From Eubacteriales bacterium (GTDB taxonomy: Bacteria > Bacillota > Clostridia > Monoglobales > UMGS1388), in assembly GCA_029004515.1 (NCBI GenBank), contig JAQVYH010000019.1:1-32361 (forward strand): a stretch of DNA of 32,361 bases, in the 5' to 3' direction. The position numbers and the translations under genes were made by a program. Under the pieces are notes generated by a model that was given only the letters and a program-made list of their open reading frames with translations, had not been told where the DNA came from and did not search any database. This document shows positions 7,692 through 16,180 of the stretch, piece after piece (the first letter of the stretch is position 1; the number at the start of each line of letters is the position of its first letter).

Positions 7692-10037
7692 TTAAGCATT
7701 TACTTCGATAAATTTCTTGATGTTAGAGAGGTTCTGAATGCTTTCAGCTTTACCTTCCTTAATAATTACAAGAGTAGGAGCCATCTTTATATCGAATTTT
7801 TTAGCTTCTTCAGGTGCCTTGTCAGCATAAATCTTTTCGTGAGCAATGTCCGCTTTGTTTAGGAAGGTTTCTGCCATTTTACAGTTTGGACAAGTGCTGG
7901 TTGCGAAAAGGATAATCTTTTCTTTATCGTCGCTAGGTGTAACGGCGGATTCTTCATCGCAAAGAATGGATTCAACGTTATATACCTTACGCTGTTTGAA
8001 TTCTTCTGACTTTCCATCGTTCCAGTTCTTAACAGGACGATAGTAACCTGTGATTCTGCTGTATACTTCAGTTTCAGCACCACACTTTGGACAAGTGTAT
8101 TGCTCACCTGTAATATAGCCATGCTCTTTACATACTGAATATGTTGGTGAAAGTGTATAGTATGGAAGCTTGTAGTTATCTGCAATCTTCTTAACAATTG
8201 ATGCGGCAGCCTTCCAATCAGGAAGCTTTTCACCAAGGAATGCATGGAATACTGTGCCTGATGTGTAGAGCGATTGAAGCTCATCCTGAACATCAAGAGC
8301 TGAGAAGATATCTTCTGTATAACCAACAGGAAGATGTGAACTGTTTGTATAGTAAGGTGTGCCACCTTTTTCTGATGCTGTGATGATATCAGGATACCTC
8401 TTGACGTCGTGCTTTGCAAGTCTGTATGTTGTTGATTCAGCAGGGGTAGCTTCAAGGTTGTAAAGGTCACCGTAAAGCTCCTGATAATCTGAAAGTCTTT
8501 CCCTCATATGGTTAAGGACCTCTTTAGAGAATTCCTGTGTTTCCTTATGAGTAAGGTCAGCATGAAGCCACTTTGCATTAAGACCAACTTCGTTCATACC
8601 AATAAGACCGATTGTTGAGAAGTGGTTGTCAAATGTGCCGAGGTATCTCTTTGTATAAGGATAAAGTCCCTCATTAAGAAGCTTTGTTATAATAGTACGC
8701 TTAACCTTAAGAGAACGAGCTGAAATATCCATAAGCTTGTCAAGTCTTGCGAAGAAGTCGGCTTTATCCTTTGCAAGATAAGCGATTCTTGGAAGGTTGA
8801 TTGTTACAACACCAACAGAACCTGTGCTTTCACCGCTGCCGAAGAAACCGCCTGACTTTTTACGAAGTTCTCTGAGGTCAAGACGAAGTCTGCAGCACAT
8901 ACTTCTGACATCACTTGGCTCCATATCACTATTCACATAGTTTGAGAAGTATGGTGTGCCATATTTTGAAGTCATCTCAAAGAGAAGCTTGTTGTTCTCT
9001 GTTTCAGCCCAATCAAAATCGTTTGTAATTGAATATGTTGGGATTGGATACTGGAATCCTCTGCCGTTAGCGTCGCCTTCAATCATCGTTTCGATGAATG
9101 CTTTGTTAACCATATCCATTTCAGCCTGACAATCTTTATACTTGAAGTCCATTTCCTTACCGCCAACAATTGCGTTGATCTCAGCAAGGTCATTTGGAAC
9201 CGTCCAGTCAAGAGTAATATTTGAGAATGGTGCCTGTGTACCCCATCTGCTTGGTGTGTTTACACCATAGATAAATGATTCAATGCTCTTCTTAACCTGC
9301 TCATATGAAAGGTTGTCCGCCTTAACAAATGGAGCAAGATAGGTGTCAAATGATGAGAATGCCTGAGCGCCTGCCCATTCATTCTGCATTATACCGAGGA
9401 AGTTAACCATCTGGTTGCAAAGTGTAGCAAGATGGCTTGCAGGTGAAGAAGTGATTTTGCCAACTACACCGCCAAGTCCTTCCTGAATAAGCTGTTTAAG
9501 TGACCAACCTGCACAATAACCTGTGAGCATTGAAAGGTCGTGAATGTGAATATCAGCGTTTTTATGAGCGTTGCCTATTTCCTCATCATATATTTCTGAA
9601 AGCCAGTAGTTTGCAGTGATTGCACCGGAGTTGCTTAAGATAAGTCCACCAACTGAATAAGTAACAGTTGAGTTTTCTTTTACACGCCAGTCAGTAACCT
9701 TAACATAGCTGTCAACTACATCTTTGTAGTCAAGTATGGTTGATTTCATATTACGAAGCTTTTCCCTCTGCTTACGATAGAGGATGTATGCTTTCGCAAC
9801 TTCTGCATATCCTGCCTGAACAAGAACATTTTCTACGCTGTCCTGAATATCTTCAACCGCTACATGACCATTTTTAACTTTTGGAGCAAAGTCTGATGTA
9901 ACCTTAAGAGCGATAAAGTCAATTATGTTGTCATTATATGCTGTGTCCTGTGCCTCAAATGCCATTTTTATTGCTTCAGCTATTTTAGAAATATCAAAGT
10001 CGATAATCTTTCCGTCTCTTTTAATAACATTGTACAT
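7692..10037 (-). CDS. nrdD: Anaerobic ribonucleoside-triphosphate reductase with fused C-terminal redoxin domain
   Basis: This is a class III glycyl-radical enzyme that reduces NTPs to dNTPs without oxygen. An ATP-cone allosteric domain occupies about residues 1-90 (MYNVIKRDGKIIDFD onwards). The large barrel follows, then the zinc motif CPKCGAETEVYSR and the radical site RITGYY with Gly664. Ordinary NrdD proteins end roughly 20-30 residues later. Here a linker leads to an extra domain (about 703-781) starting KIILFATSTCPNCKMAE, with Cys716 and Cys719 and a cis-proline-like KMAPTLVII. This is a glutaredoxin/thioredoxin-like fold. A built-in redoxin suggests dithiol- rather than formate-based reduction. 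trxB follows and nrdG precedes. The start codon ATG follows GGGGAGG. Confidence 0.93.
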   Translation of the reverse strand: MYNVIKRDGKIIDFDISKIAEAIKMAFEAQDTAYNDNIIDFIALKVTSDFAPKVKNGHVAVEDIQDSVENVLVQAGYAEVAKAYILYRKQREKLRNMKSTILDYKDVVDSYVKVTDWRVKENSTVTYSVGGLILSNSGAITANYWLSEIYDEEIGNAHKNADIHIHDLSMLTGYCAGWSLKQLIQEGLGGVVGKITSSPASHLATLCNQMVNFLGIMQNEWAGAQAFSSFDTYLAPFVKADNLSYEQVKKSIESFIYGVNTPSRWGTQAPFSNITLDWTVPNDLAEINAIVGGKEMDFKYKDCQAEMDMVNKAFIETMIEGDANGRGFQYPIPTYSITNDFDWAETENNKLLFEMTSKYGTPYFSNYVNSDMEPSDVRSMCCRLRLDLRELRKKSGGFFGSGESTGSVGVVTINLPRIAYLAKDKADFFARLDKLMDISARSLKVKRTIITKLLNEGLYPYTKRYLGTFDNHFSTIGLIGMNEVGLNAKWLHADLTHKETQEFSKEVLNHMRERLSDYQELYGDLYNLEATPAESTTYRLAKHDVKRYPDIITASEKGGTPYYTNSSHLPVGYTEDIFSALDVQDELQSLYTSGTVFHAFLGEKLPDWKAAASIVKKIADNYKLPYYTLSPTYSVCKEHGYITGEQYTCPKCGAETEVYSRITGYYRPVKNWNDGKSEEFKQRKVYNVESILCDEESAVTPSDDKEKIILFATSTCPNCKMAETFLNKADIAHEKIYADKAPEEAKKFDIKMAPTLVIIKEGKAESIQNLSNIKKFIEVNA

Positions 10038-10071
10038 TTTCTTTTCCTCCCCAAATCCGTGAATTATTATA

Positions 10072-10100
10072 ATTATATACCCAATTTATGGGGTTGTCAA
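10072..10100 (-). promoter_or_regulatory. nrdD promoter
   Basis: On the minus strand TTGACA (10100-10095) and TATAAT (10077-10072) are separated by 17 bp, both at consensus. The spacer contains a small inverted repeat (CCCA-TAAAT-TGGG). The start should lie near 10065, giving a short leader before the ATG at 10037. Confidence 0.8.
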
Positions 10101-10108
10101 GAGTCAAA

Positions 10109-10124
10109 ACACAACATATTGTGT
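10109..10124. promoter_or_regulatory. NrdR box upstream of nrdD
   Basis: On the minus strand ACACAATATGTTGTGT matches the NrdR consensus acaCwAtATaTwGtgt at 15 of 16 positions and is extended to a 20-bp near-palindrome by flanking A/T. It sits just upstream of the -35 box. NrdR represses ribonucleotide reductase genes when dATP is plentiful. A possible degenerate second box lies at about 10139-10154. Confidence 0.8.
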
Positions 10125-10156
10125 TTCAATATTGTTACATATACAATATAGCCTGT

Positions 10157-10849
10157 TTAGATTCCTCTGGTCTCACAGTGTGGAAGTGCCGATTTTAAGG
10201 CGTTTTCCAGGTTTTTCATCTCTTTTCCATCGTATGGAGTCATAGGATTTCCAATTAAATTATCCGATATTTTGTATTGCTGAAGAAAGTATTTGCTATC
10301 ACCTTTGAGCCATTCACCGATTTTTATTATATCGTATTTTGTGTGCATTTCTTTTGCAACAGTTGTGCGAAATTCATAGGGAATTTTGCCTTGCTTTAAA
10401 ACTTCAACTGATTTTTCAATCAGGCTGATATCAAAATTACTGACATCAATGGTGCTGGCATATTTTTCTTTGCAATTTTTAATATCCATTGCAACATAGT
10501 CTACAAGACTTTTATCTATTAAATCTGCAAGTTTATCAGGAAAGCTACCATTAGTGTCAAGCTTTACGCTATAACCAAGTTCTTTTATTTTTCTGATAAA
10601 TTCCTCAATATCCTTTTGAAGAAGAGGCTCTCCTCCTGTTATGCAAACTCCATCAAGGATTCCTTGTCTTTTTATAAGGTAAGAAAAGATTTCTTCCTCG
10701 GGTATTATTTCATTCTCACCAGGGGTCAGAACCAATGGCGCATTGTGACAATATGGACAACGAAAATTACAGCCTGATGTGAAAATAGTACAGGCTGTTT
10801 TGCCGGGATAGTCCAGTAGAGTAAGCTTTTGCAGTCCATTTATAATCAT
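10157..10849 (-). CDS. nrdG: Anaerobic ribonucleoside-triphosphate reductase activating protein
   Basis: This 230-residue radical SAM enzyme would generate the glycyl radical on NrdD, using a 4Fe-4S cluster and S-adenosylmethionine. The cluster ligands are Cys27, Cys31 and Cys34 in GCNFRCPYCHN. CITGGEPLL and DTNG, typical of radical SAM activases, follow. It begins one base after the stop of the FAD oxidoreductase (TAA-A-ATG), so it is co-transcribed with that gene. The strong nrdD promoter and NrdR box lie downstream of it, so nrdG and nrdD may be controlled partly independently. The ribosome site is weak (AAGGA). At 230 residues it belongs to the longer NrdG-type activases. Confidence 0.92.
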   Translation of the reverse strand: MIINGLQKLTLLDYPGKTACTIFTSGCNFRCPYCHNAPLVLTPGENEIIPEEEIFSYLIKRQGILDGVCITGGEPLLQKDIEEFIRKIKELGYSVKLDTNGSFPDKLADLIDKSLVDYVAMDIKNCKEKYASTIDVSNFDISLIEKSVEVLKQGKIPYEFRTTVAKEMHTKYDIIKIGEWLKGDSKYFLQQYKISDNLIGNPMTPYDGKEMKNLENALKSALPHCETRGI

Positions 10850-10850
10850 T

Positions 10851-12617
10851 TTATATCTGGTCCTTTTTCATTATTTTTGGAATCCCCTTAAGGGTAGACA
10901 TCAGCTTGTCCAAATGATTACTATATACATCTCGTGGGAGAGTATTTTCACTCTTGCATATTGCTGCTGCATATCCTATTACCTCGCCCATCATACCGCC
11001 AGTTCGCATAACTCTTACTGTGCCCAGCGCATCGTGTGAAACACTGACATTTCTACCAGCCATAAACATATTGGATAGGTTTCTTGAATATAAACAACGA
11101 TAGGGAACGAAGTAAGGCTTGTTGAACCTTTCATGATAGTCTTTTGTGATAAATCCGTCGCCCTCATAAAAAGCTCCGTAAAATCTCTTGTCAGGATAGT
11201 GTACATCAAAGTTCCAAGTGGAGGGAATACAGCTATCTTCAAATATTGTTCCTTTATATACATCGCTCTTTGTCAGAATCACATCGCCAAAAAGCCTGCG
11301 AGATTCTCTCTTGCCTCCGATGTGTCCGCAAAAACCAATTTTATAGTTTTCATAATCATTATCTACATTCTTTAGGCAATCTACAGCGCCATACATAGCA
11401 CGAAGGTTGGTATCTCTTGCATATTCTGCATTGTCGATTGGGTCAAGCTCGCAACCACTTTCCCAGAACCACACCCCAAGAGATATTTCCCCTTGGTTGT
11501 TATATACATCCTTAACTCCCTTTCTACCGGGGAATGTGCAGTTTGTAAGGTCAATCGCCCAAGGACAACGTGGGAAGGTCTGCTTTGTTCCCATATTTTT
11601 AAGGTGCCAATGATTTGTCATTCCCATATGTCCATTGGTGGTTACTTCAAAATCCGCCCCTGCCATCGCACCCACCGTTCCATCACCTGTGCAATCGGCA
11701 TATAGTGGAGCGGTCATTTTCTTATATTTACCTGTAGGAATATCAAAAACCTCAACTTCACAGATTTTATCACCATCAGTAACTACATCTGTAAGAATAT
11801 GATTTAAGAATAAAGAGAGATTTTCTTCATTTCTTAATAACTGCTCTTTGTTATCATCTTCGTACAAATCACCAGTATTGCTCGAACCATAATGAGCCTT
11901 TCTAGCTTGCTCAAGTTCGTTTACAATATTGCCAATCCCGGGGAAAGGTTCATAATTTGTCTCGCCACCGAGCCACACTCGTACTTCGGAGCTGTTGTTA
12001 CCACCCACAACGCCTCTGTCTTGGATAAGAGCTGTTTTAAGACCCTGCCTTGCACAGGATAATGCACAGCAGATTCCTGCAATACCGCCCCCTGCAACAA
12101 TCATATCAAATTGCAAGGTGTTATCGGTGCTTTCTTGATTCGTAAGCTTTTTATACAGCTTAATTATTTCACCTGTTTCCTGTGGGGGAGTGAACATTGT
12201 ATTCTGTGTAAATAAAATTAATCCACATCTGCCCTCAAAGCCCGTAAGGTCGCAAAGGGAGAGAGTAGCATTAGTGTCATCAATCTCCACCTCGCCGCCA
12301 TATTCCCAACTCCAATTGTCATTTTCTGTGCCAAATTCTTTATCAATTGTATTTTGATTAAGTTTGATTTGAAATCTTCCCGGAGCATATTGCGGTTTCC
12401 AAGGGGCAACCCAATTGTATGTATATACAAACATTCTATATATTCCCTTTTCAGGAAAGTTTACCTTTGTTGTGGCATCATCAACAGGCTCGCCAATTCC
12501 GTGTGCTAAAAGGTATGGAAAGCCCATATTTGCAACGAATTGAGTGTCAAGTAACCATCCGCCAAATGTGTCAAAATTACCCATTCCTATTATTAATGAA
12601 TTATTTTTATTAATCAT
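10851..12617 (-). CDS. FAD-dependent oxidoreductase with extra N-terminal domain
   Basis: This 588-residue cytoplasmic flavoprotein has no signal peptide. Residues from about 170 carry an FAD-binding Rossmann fold (IVAGGGIAGICCALSCARQG) and the GGNNSSEVRVWLGG block of the FAD_oxidored family, which includes proteins annotated as xanthan lyase-like oxidoreductases. A C-terminal MFMAGRNVSVSHDALGTVRV block follows, which resembles the second FAD-contact motif. The first 150 residues (GGWLLDTQF, YLLAHGIGEP and similar) form an extra domain I cannot name. It is divergent from a GH30 glycosidase, sharing about 130 bp of control region, and upstream of nrdG. A role in oxidising a sugar or glycoside fits the neighbourhood but is inference. 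Confidence 0.8.
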   Translation of the reverse strand: MINKNNSLIIGMGNFDTFGGWLLDTQFVANMGFPYLLAHGIGEPVDDATTKVNFPEKGIYRMFVYTYNWVAPWKPQYAPGRFQIKLNQNTIDKEFGTENDNWSWEYGGEVEIDDTNATLSLCDLTGFEGRCGLILFTQNTMFTPPQETGEIIKLYKKLTNQESTDNTLQFDMIVAGGGIAGICCALSCARQGLKTALIQDRGVVGGNNSSEVRVWLGGETNYEPFPGIGNIVNELEQARKAHYGSSNTGDLYEDDNKEQLLRNEENLSLFLNHILTDVVTDGDKICEVEVFDIPTGKYKKMTAPLYADCTGDGTVGAMAGADFEVTTNGHMGMTNHWHLKNMGTKQTFPRCPWAIDLTNCTFPGRKGVKDVYNNQGEISLGVWFWESGCELDPIDNAEYARDTNLRAMYGAVDCLKNVDNDYENYKIGFCGHIGGKRESRRLFGDVILTKSDVYKGTIFEDSCIPSTWNFDVHYPDKRFYGAFYEGDGFITKDYHERFNKPYFVPYRCLYSRNLSNMFMAGRNVSVSHDALGTVRVMRTGGMMGEVIGYAAAICKSENTLPRDVYSNHLDKLMSTLKGIPKIMKKDQI

Positions 12618-12641
12618 TTTAACCCTACCTTTGTAAGGTAT

Positions 12642-12670
12642 ATTCTAATGCTATTAAGGTGCTATGTCAA
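12642..12670 (-). promoter_or_regulatory. Promoter of the FAD oxidoreductase-nrdG unit
   Basis: On the minus strand TTGACA (12670-12665) lies 17 bp before TAGAAT (12647-12642), with a start expected near 12635 and the ATG at 12617. Confidence 0.7.
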
Positions 12671-12704
12671 TATGAATAAGGGCTAAAATTCCAAATTGTT
12701 ACTA

Positions 12705-12733
12705 TTTACATTTATTGCCATTTATGATATATT
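12705..12733 (+). promoter_or_regulatory. Candidate promoter of the GH30-GNAT unit
   Basis: TTTACA (12705-12710), 17 bp, TATATT (12728-12733). The start would fall near 12740, putting the ribosome site (12741-12745) at the extreme 5' end of the mRNA. This is a plausible but weaker match than the divergent promoter. Confidence 0.4.
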
Positions 12734-12751
12734 CTTGCTGAGGTGATTGTT

Positions 12752-14083
12752 ATGAAAATGAAGGTTATAAAAACTATTAAGAATTCAGATGTAATTATGA
12801 AGGAATTTCCTTGTCCTGCCTTTGAGAAAAGTGAGATTGAGGTTCCTGTTATCAATGTAGTTCCCTATGTGGAATACCAGACCATAGACGGTTTTGGCGG
12901 TGCTTTTACTGAGGCTGCAGCAGTATCTCTTGATAAAATCAGTCCTGAGAACAGAGCGCAGATTATTAAGATGTATTTTGATGACAAAGAAGGTATCGGC
13001 TATAACTATTGCCGTACGCATATTAATAGTTGTGACTTCTCTGTTGGGAACTGGACATATGTTGAAGAGGAGGATAAAGACCTCTCCACTTTTTCAATAG
13101 ACCACGACAAGCAGTCTATTATCCCAATGATTAAAGATGCGCTAAAGTACAATAAGGATATGTTTCTCTTCTCATCCCCTTGGAGTCCCCCTGCATATAT
13201 GAAGGATACCAATATGATGAACAAGGGCGGCAAGCTTCTTGCTGAGTACTATGATTTGTGGGCAGAGTATTATGTGAAATACATTCAGGCTCTCAAGGCA
13301 GAGGGAATTAACATCTCTGCTATCACGGTACAAAACGAACCAAAGGCAACACAGACTTGGGATTCTTGCGTTTATACCGCAGAGGAAGAGCGTGATTTTG
13401 TTAAGAATCATCTTGGAAAGAAGATGAAGGAAATTGGCGTTAAGGTGATGTTCTGGGACCATAATAAAGAGAGAGTTATGGACAGAGCAAAGGTTATGCT
13501 CGATGACAAAGAAGCTGCGCAGTATATTGACGCAATTGCCGTTCATTGGTATTCAGGTGACCATTTTGAACAGCTTGATATGTTCAATAAGATGTACCCT
13601 GATAAGAAGATTATCTTTTCTGAGGGATGTCAGGAATATAGCCTTGGCAAGGTGGATAGCTGGTCAATCGGTGAGAGATATGCTTTTGATATGATTGGTA
13701 ATTTTAATAATTACCTTACAGCCTTTACTGATTGGAATCTTGTTCTTGATGAGCAGGGTGGACCAAACCATGTTGGAAACTTTTGCGATGCGCCGATTAT
13801 GGTTGATACCAAGAAGGATAAAATACATATTCACAATTCATATTACTATATTGGTCATTTTAGTAAGTATGTAAAGAAGGGTGCAAAGAGGATTGGTTTT
13901 AGTAAATATACTAATGACCTATCAGTAACAGCCTTTAAGAATCCTGACGGACAGCTAGTTGTAATCGTACTTAACGATAAGGATGTAGAAAAGACCTACA
14001 ATATCCGTATCGATAATCATACATCCAAGGTGACAAGCCAGCCTCATTCAATTGCTACATATCTGATTGAAGAATATAAGTAA
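12752..14083 (+). CDS. Glycoside hydrolase family 30 enzyme, cytoplasmic
   Basis: This is a retaining glycosidase of family GH30 (glucosylceramidase-like; members act on beta-glucosides, beta-xylosides or beta-1,6-glucans), 443 residues. Visible landmarks are YQTIDGFGGAFTEAA near the N-terminus, FSSPWSPPAYMK, the acid/base Glu196 in VQNEP, and the nucleophile Glu291 in IFSEGCQ. A short C-terminal beta domain follows. No signal peptide is seen, so it would act on imported oligosaccharides. I chose ATG 12752 because AGGTGATTGTT gives ideal spacing; the GTG at 12743 lies within that ribosome site. It is divergent from an FAD oxidoreductase and 28 bp upstream of a GNAT gene. Substrate cannot be assigned. 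Confidence 0.9.
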   Translation: MKMKVIKTIKNSDVIMKEFPCPAFEKSEIEVPVINVVPYVEYQTIDGFGGAFTEAAAVSLDKISPENRAQIIKMYFDDKEGIGYNYCRTHINSCDFSVGNWTYVEEEDKDLSTFSIDHDKQSIIPMIKDALKYNKDMFLFSSPWSPPAYMKDTNMMNKGGKLLAEYYDLWAEYYVKYIQALKAEGINISAITVQNEPKATQTWDSCVYTAEEERDFVKNHLGKKMKEIGVKVMFWDHNKERVMDRAKVMLDDKEAAQYIDAIAVHWYSGDHFEQLDMFNKMYPDKKIIFSEGCQEYSLGKVDSWSIGERYAFDMIGNFNNYLTAFTDWNLVLDEQGGPNHVGNFCDAPIMVDTKKDKIHIHNSYYYIGHFSKYVKKGAKRIGFSKYTNDLSVTAFKNPDGQLVVIVLNDKDVEKTYNIRIDNHTSKVTSQPHSIATYLIEEYK

Positions 14084-14111
14084 ATAATGGCACGAAAGAA
14101 GGAAAAACAAC

Positions 14112-14561
14112 GTGGAGATTATTAAAATTAGAGAACATAAGGAGTTTGGCAGTATGGCTGCTAAATGGTTCCACTCAAAGTGGGGAGTTCCATTAGAGGC
14201 ATATGAAGAAAGCATAAATGAATGTATAGAAAATAAGTCAGGCGTACCCCAATGGTATATTGCAATGGAAGATAATGAGCTTGTGGGCGGTCTCGGTGTT
14301 ATCGAAAACGATTTTCATGATCGTAAGGACCTGGCTCCAAATGTTTGCGCTGTATATGTTGAGGAAGAATATCGCTGCAAGGGTATTGCAGGAAAGCTTC
14401 TTGAATTTGTATGTAATGATATGAATAATATGGGAATCAGCACCCTGTACCTCATTACTGAACACACATCATTCTATGAAAGATACGGTTGGGAGTTCTT
14501 GTGTATGGTTCAGGGTGATGGAGAGCCTGATATGACACGAATGTATATACATAAAATGTAA
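14112..14561 (+). CDS. GNAT family N-acetyltransferase
   Basis: This 149-residue acetyltransferase of the GNAT superfamily would transfer an acetyl group from acetyl-CoA to an amine. The acetyl-CoA-binding motif A is visible as AVYVEEEYRCKGIAGKLLEFV (residues about 77-97), followed by TLYLITEHTSFYERYGWEF, the usual C-terminal strand and turn. The start is GTG, supported by AAGGA about 8 bases upstream. It follows the GH30 gene closely, so it is probably co-transcribed. The acceptor is unknown, and resistance or housekeeping roles are equally open. Confidence 0.85.
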   Translation: MEIIKIREHKEFGSMAAKWFHSKWGVPLEAYEESINECIENKSGVPQWYIAMEDNELVGGLGVIENDFHDRKDLAPNVCAVYVEEEYRCKGIAGKLLEFVCNDMNNMGISTLYLITEHTSFYERYGWEFLCMVQGDGEPDMTRMYIHKM

Positions 14562-14632
14562 ATACTTAGATAATCCATTTTCAGTGGAATGTGTTTATGC
14601 TTAGAAAACAAGGAAGAATTTTAATATACAAA

Positions 14633-14670
14633 AAGGAGTTTGCACAGTTGATGTGCAAACTCCTTGTGTT
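14633..14670. terminator. Bidirectional terminator between the GNAT gene and asnA
   Basis: A perfect 13-bp stem (AAGGAGTTTGCAC at 14633-14645 with its complement at 14653-14665) has a 7-base loop. TGTGTTTTA follows on the plus strand and TTTGTATATT on the minus strand. It lies between two convergent genes. Confidence 0.85.
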
Positions 14671-14681
14671 TTATGTGGTTA

Positions 14682-15689
14682 TTATAATAGAATAACTCCG
14701 GCTTTGTTTGCGGCTTCTTCTGTGCCTGCATCCCATATGCTTGATTGAACCTCGCCGATGTGTGCATTACCCATAAGGAGCATACAAAGTCTTGATTGTC
14801 CAATACCGCCACCCATTGTAAGTGGAAGTTTGTCCTCAAGGAGCATACTGTGGAAAGGAAGAGCTTTTCTATCCTCACAATTTGCTTTTTCAAGCTGTGA
14901 GATGAGGGCTGATTTGTCAACTCTTATACCCATTGATGAAACCTCAAATGCAATTCCAAGAGTTTTATTCCAGAACATTATATCACCATTAAGGCTCCAA
15001 TCATCATAGTCTGGTGCTCTGCCGTCATGCTTCTTGCCTGATTTAAGTATATCGCCAATCTGCATTATAAATACTGTCTTGTACTTTTCTGTAAACTTAT
15101 TTTCCCTTTCCCTTGATGTAAGGTCAGGATACATATCTTCTAGCTCCTGCGTTGTAACGAATGTAACATTTCTTTCAAGGTCAGACTCAACACTAGGGAA
15201 TCTTTCTTTGAGCACAGCTGCTGTGTCGCAAATAACACCAACAATCTGGCGAACAGTTTCTTTTAAGTACTCTACATTTCTTTGCTCATTTGTGATCACC
15301 TTTTCCCAATCCCACTGGTCAACATAAACAGAGTGGATGTTGTCAAGGCTCTCGTCACGACGGATGGCATTCATGTTTGTATAAAGCCCTTCGCCCACTT
15401 CAAAATTATATTTTGCCAAAGCGAATCTCTTCCACTTTGCAAGAGAATGTACAACCTGGCCTTCGGCGTCTGCTGCAGGGATGTCAAAAGAAACAGGTCT
15501 TTCAACACCATTAAGGTTATCGTTAAGTCCTGAACTTTCAGTAACAAAAAGAGGCGCAGAAACTCTGTGAAGATTCAGCGCTTTGCCAAGTTCTTTTTGA
15601 AATGTATTTTTTATAAATTCTATTGCTCTTTGTGTTTCATAAATAGGAAGAGCAGGCTTGTATCCCTCGGGAAAGTATACAGAATTCAT
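14682..15689 (-). CDS. asnA: Aspartate--ammonia ligase (asparagine synthetase A)
   Basis: This enzyme makes asparagine from aspartate, ammonia and ATP in the cytoplasm. The protein has 335 residues, matching the roughly 330 of characterised AsnA. Diagnostic blocks are LNLHRVSAPLFV, GVERPVSFDI, VYVDQWDWEKV, FEVSSMGIRV and the C-terminal LPLTMGGGIGQSRLCMLLMG, a class II aminoacyl-tRNA-synthetase-like motif 3. The gene stands alone, with its own promoter and a terminator shared with the convergent GNAT gene. I saw no T-box leader in the short upstream region. The ribosome site is weak, but the start fits the family. Confidence 0.96.
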   Translation of the reverse strand: MNSVYFPEGYKPALPIYETQRAIEFIKNTFQKELGKALNLHRVSAPLFVTESSGLNDNLNGVERPVSFDIPAADAEGQVVHSLAKWKRFALAKYNFEVGEGLYTNMNAIRRDESLDNIHSVYVDQWDWEKVITNEQRNVEYLKETVRQIVGVICDTAAVLKERFPSVESDLERNVTFVTTQELEDMYPDLTSRERENKFTEKYKTVFIMQIGDILKSGKKHDGRAPDYDDWSLNGDIMFWNKTLGIAFEVSSMGIRVDKSALISQLEKANCEDRKALPFHSMLLEDKLPLTMGGGIGQSRLCMLLMGNAHIGEVQSSIWDAGTEEAANKAGVILL

Positions 15690-15724
15690 TAGTAATCAAC
15701 TCTTTTCAAATTATAATCCTTATG

Positions 15725-15753
15725 AGTATAGCATCTTTGATTAGTTTTTGCAA
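15725..15753 (-). promoter_or_regulatory. asnA promoter
   Basis: On the minus strand TTGCAA (15753-15748), 17 bp, TATACT (15730-15725), about 35 bp upstream of the asnA ATG. Confidence 0.6.
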
Positions 15754-15774
15754 GAAAAAATTATAAAATTTCAT

Positions 15775-16164
15775 TTATTTCATGATTAGCAATAAATAGC
15801 TGTTGTTGATTAATTGATGAGATAAGTCCTGGTATTCTATTGATAGTTTTTTTGTAGGGGCATTTTTTGATAGTCTGGATAATTTATTAGCTAAATTATT
15901 TTGCAAAATTATCAGGCTGTTTATATCTTCGCTATTTCTTTGAATTGATTCTGATGGTGGTGGCAAGCAAAATAATAATGAATATTGCTGCTTTATAAGT
16001 GAGGAGCTATCACTTAGGTTATTTGAAAGAGATAGAAGAATCTCGCGGTTAGTGTCGTTGGTATTTCTAGAAATGTTAATAAGCATATGTGAAATCAGAT
16101 TGATGTCATGAAGGATTTCTCTAATTACAAAGCTATATCCAGATACGATATTCACTGTGCTCAT
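15775..16164 (-). CDS. Hypothetical small protein, Asn/Ser/Leu-rich helical
   Basis: I do not recognise this protein. From the ATG at 16164 it has about 129 residues, is rich in Ser, Asn and Leu, and looks largely alpha-helical with no signal peptide. One short PPP segment breaks it. A perfect AAGGAGG (16173-16167) marks it as translated. The ATG is only two bases after that site, whereas a GTG at 16155 is eleven bases away, so the true start is one of these. A candidate promoter (TTCACA-17-TAAAAT, 16209-16181) puts transcription start near 16174, which excludes starts further upstream. It is divergent from pgi and upstream of asnA, which has its own promoter. Confidence 0.5.
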   Translation of the reverse strand: MSTVNIVSGYSFVIREILHDINLISHMLINISRNTNDTNREILLSLSNNLSDSSSLIKQQYSLLFCLPPPSESIQRNSEDINSLIILQNNLANKLSRLSKNAPTKKLSIEYQDLSHQLINNSYLLLIMK

Positions 16165-16180
16165 CACCTCCTTTATTATC

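Noticed and set aside
10139..10154. Second NrdR box
   Set aside because: It matches only about 10 of 16 consensus positions. It is mentioned but not listed as a feature.
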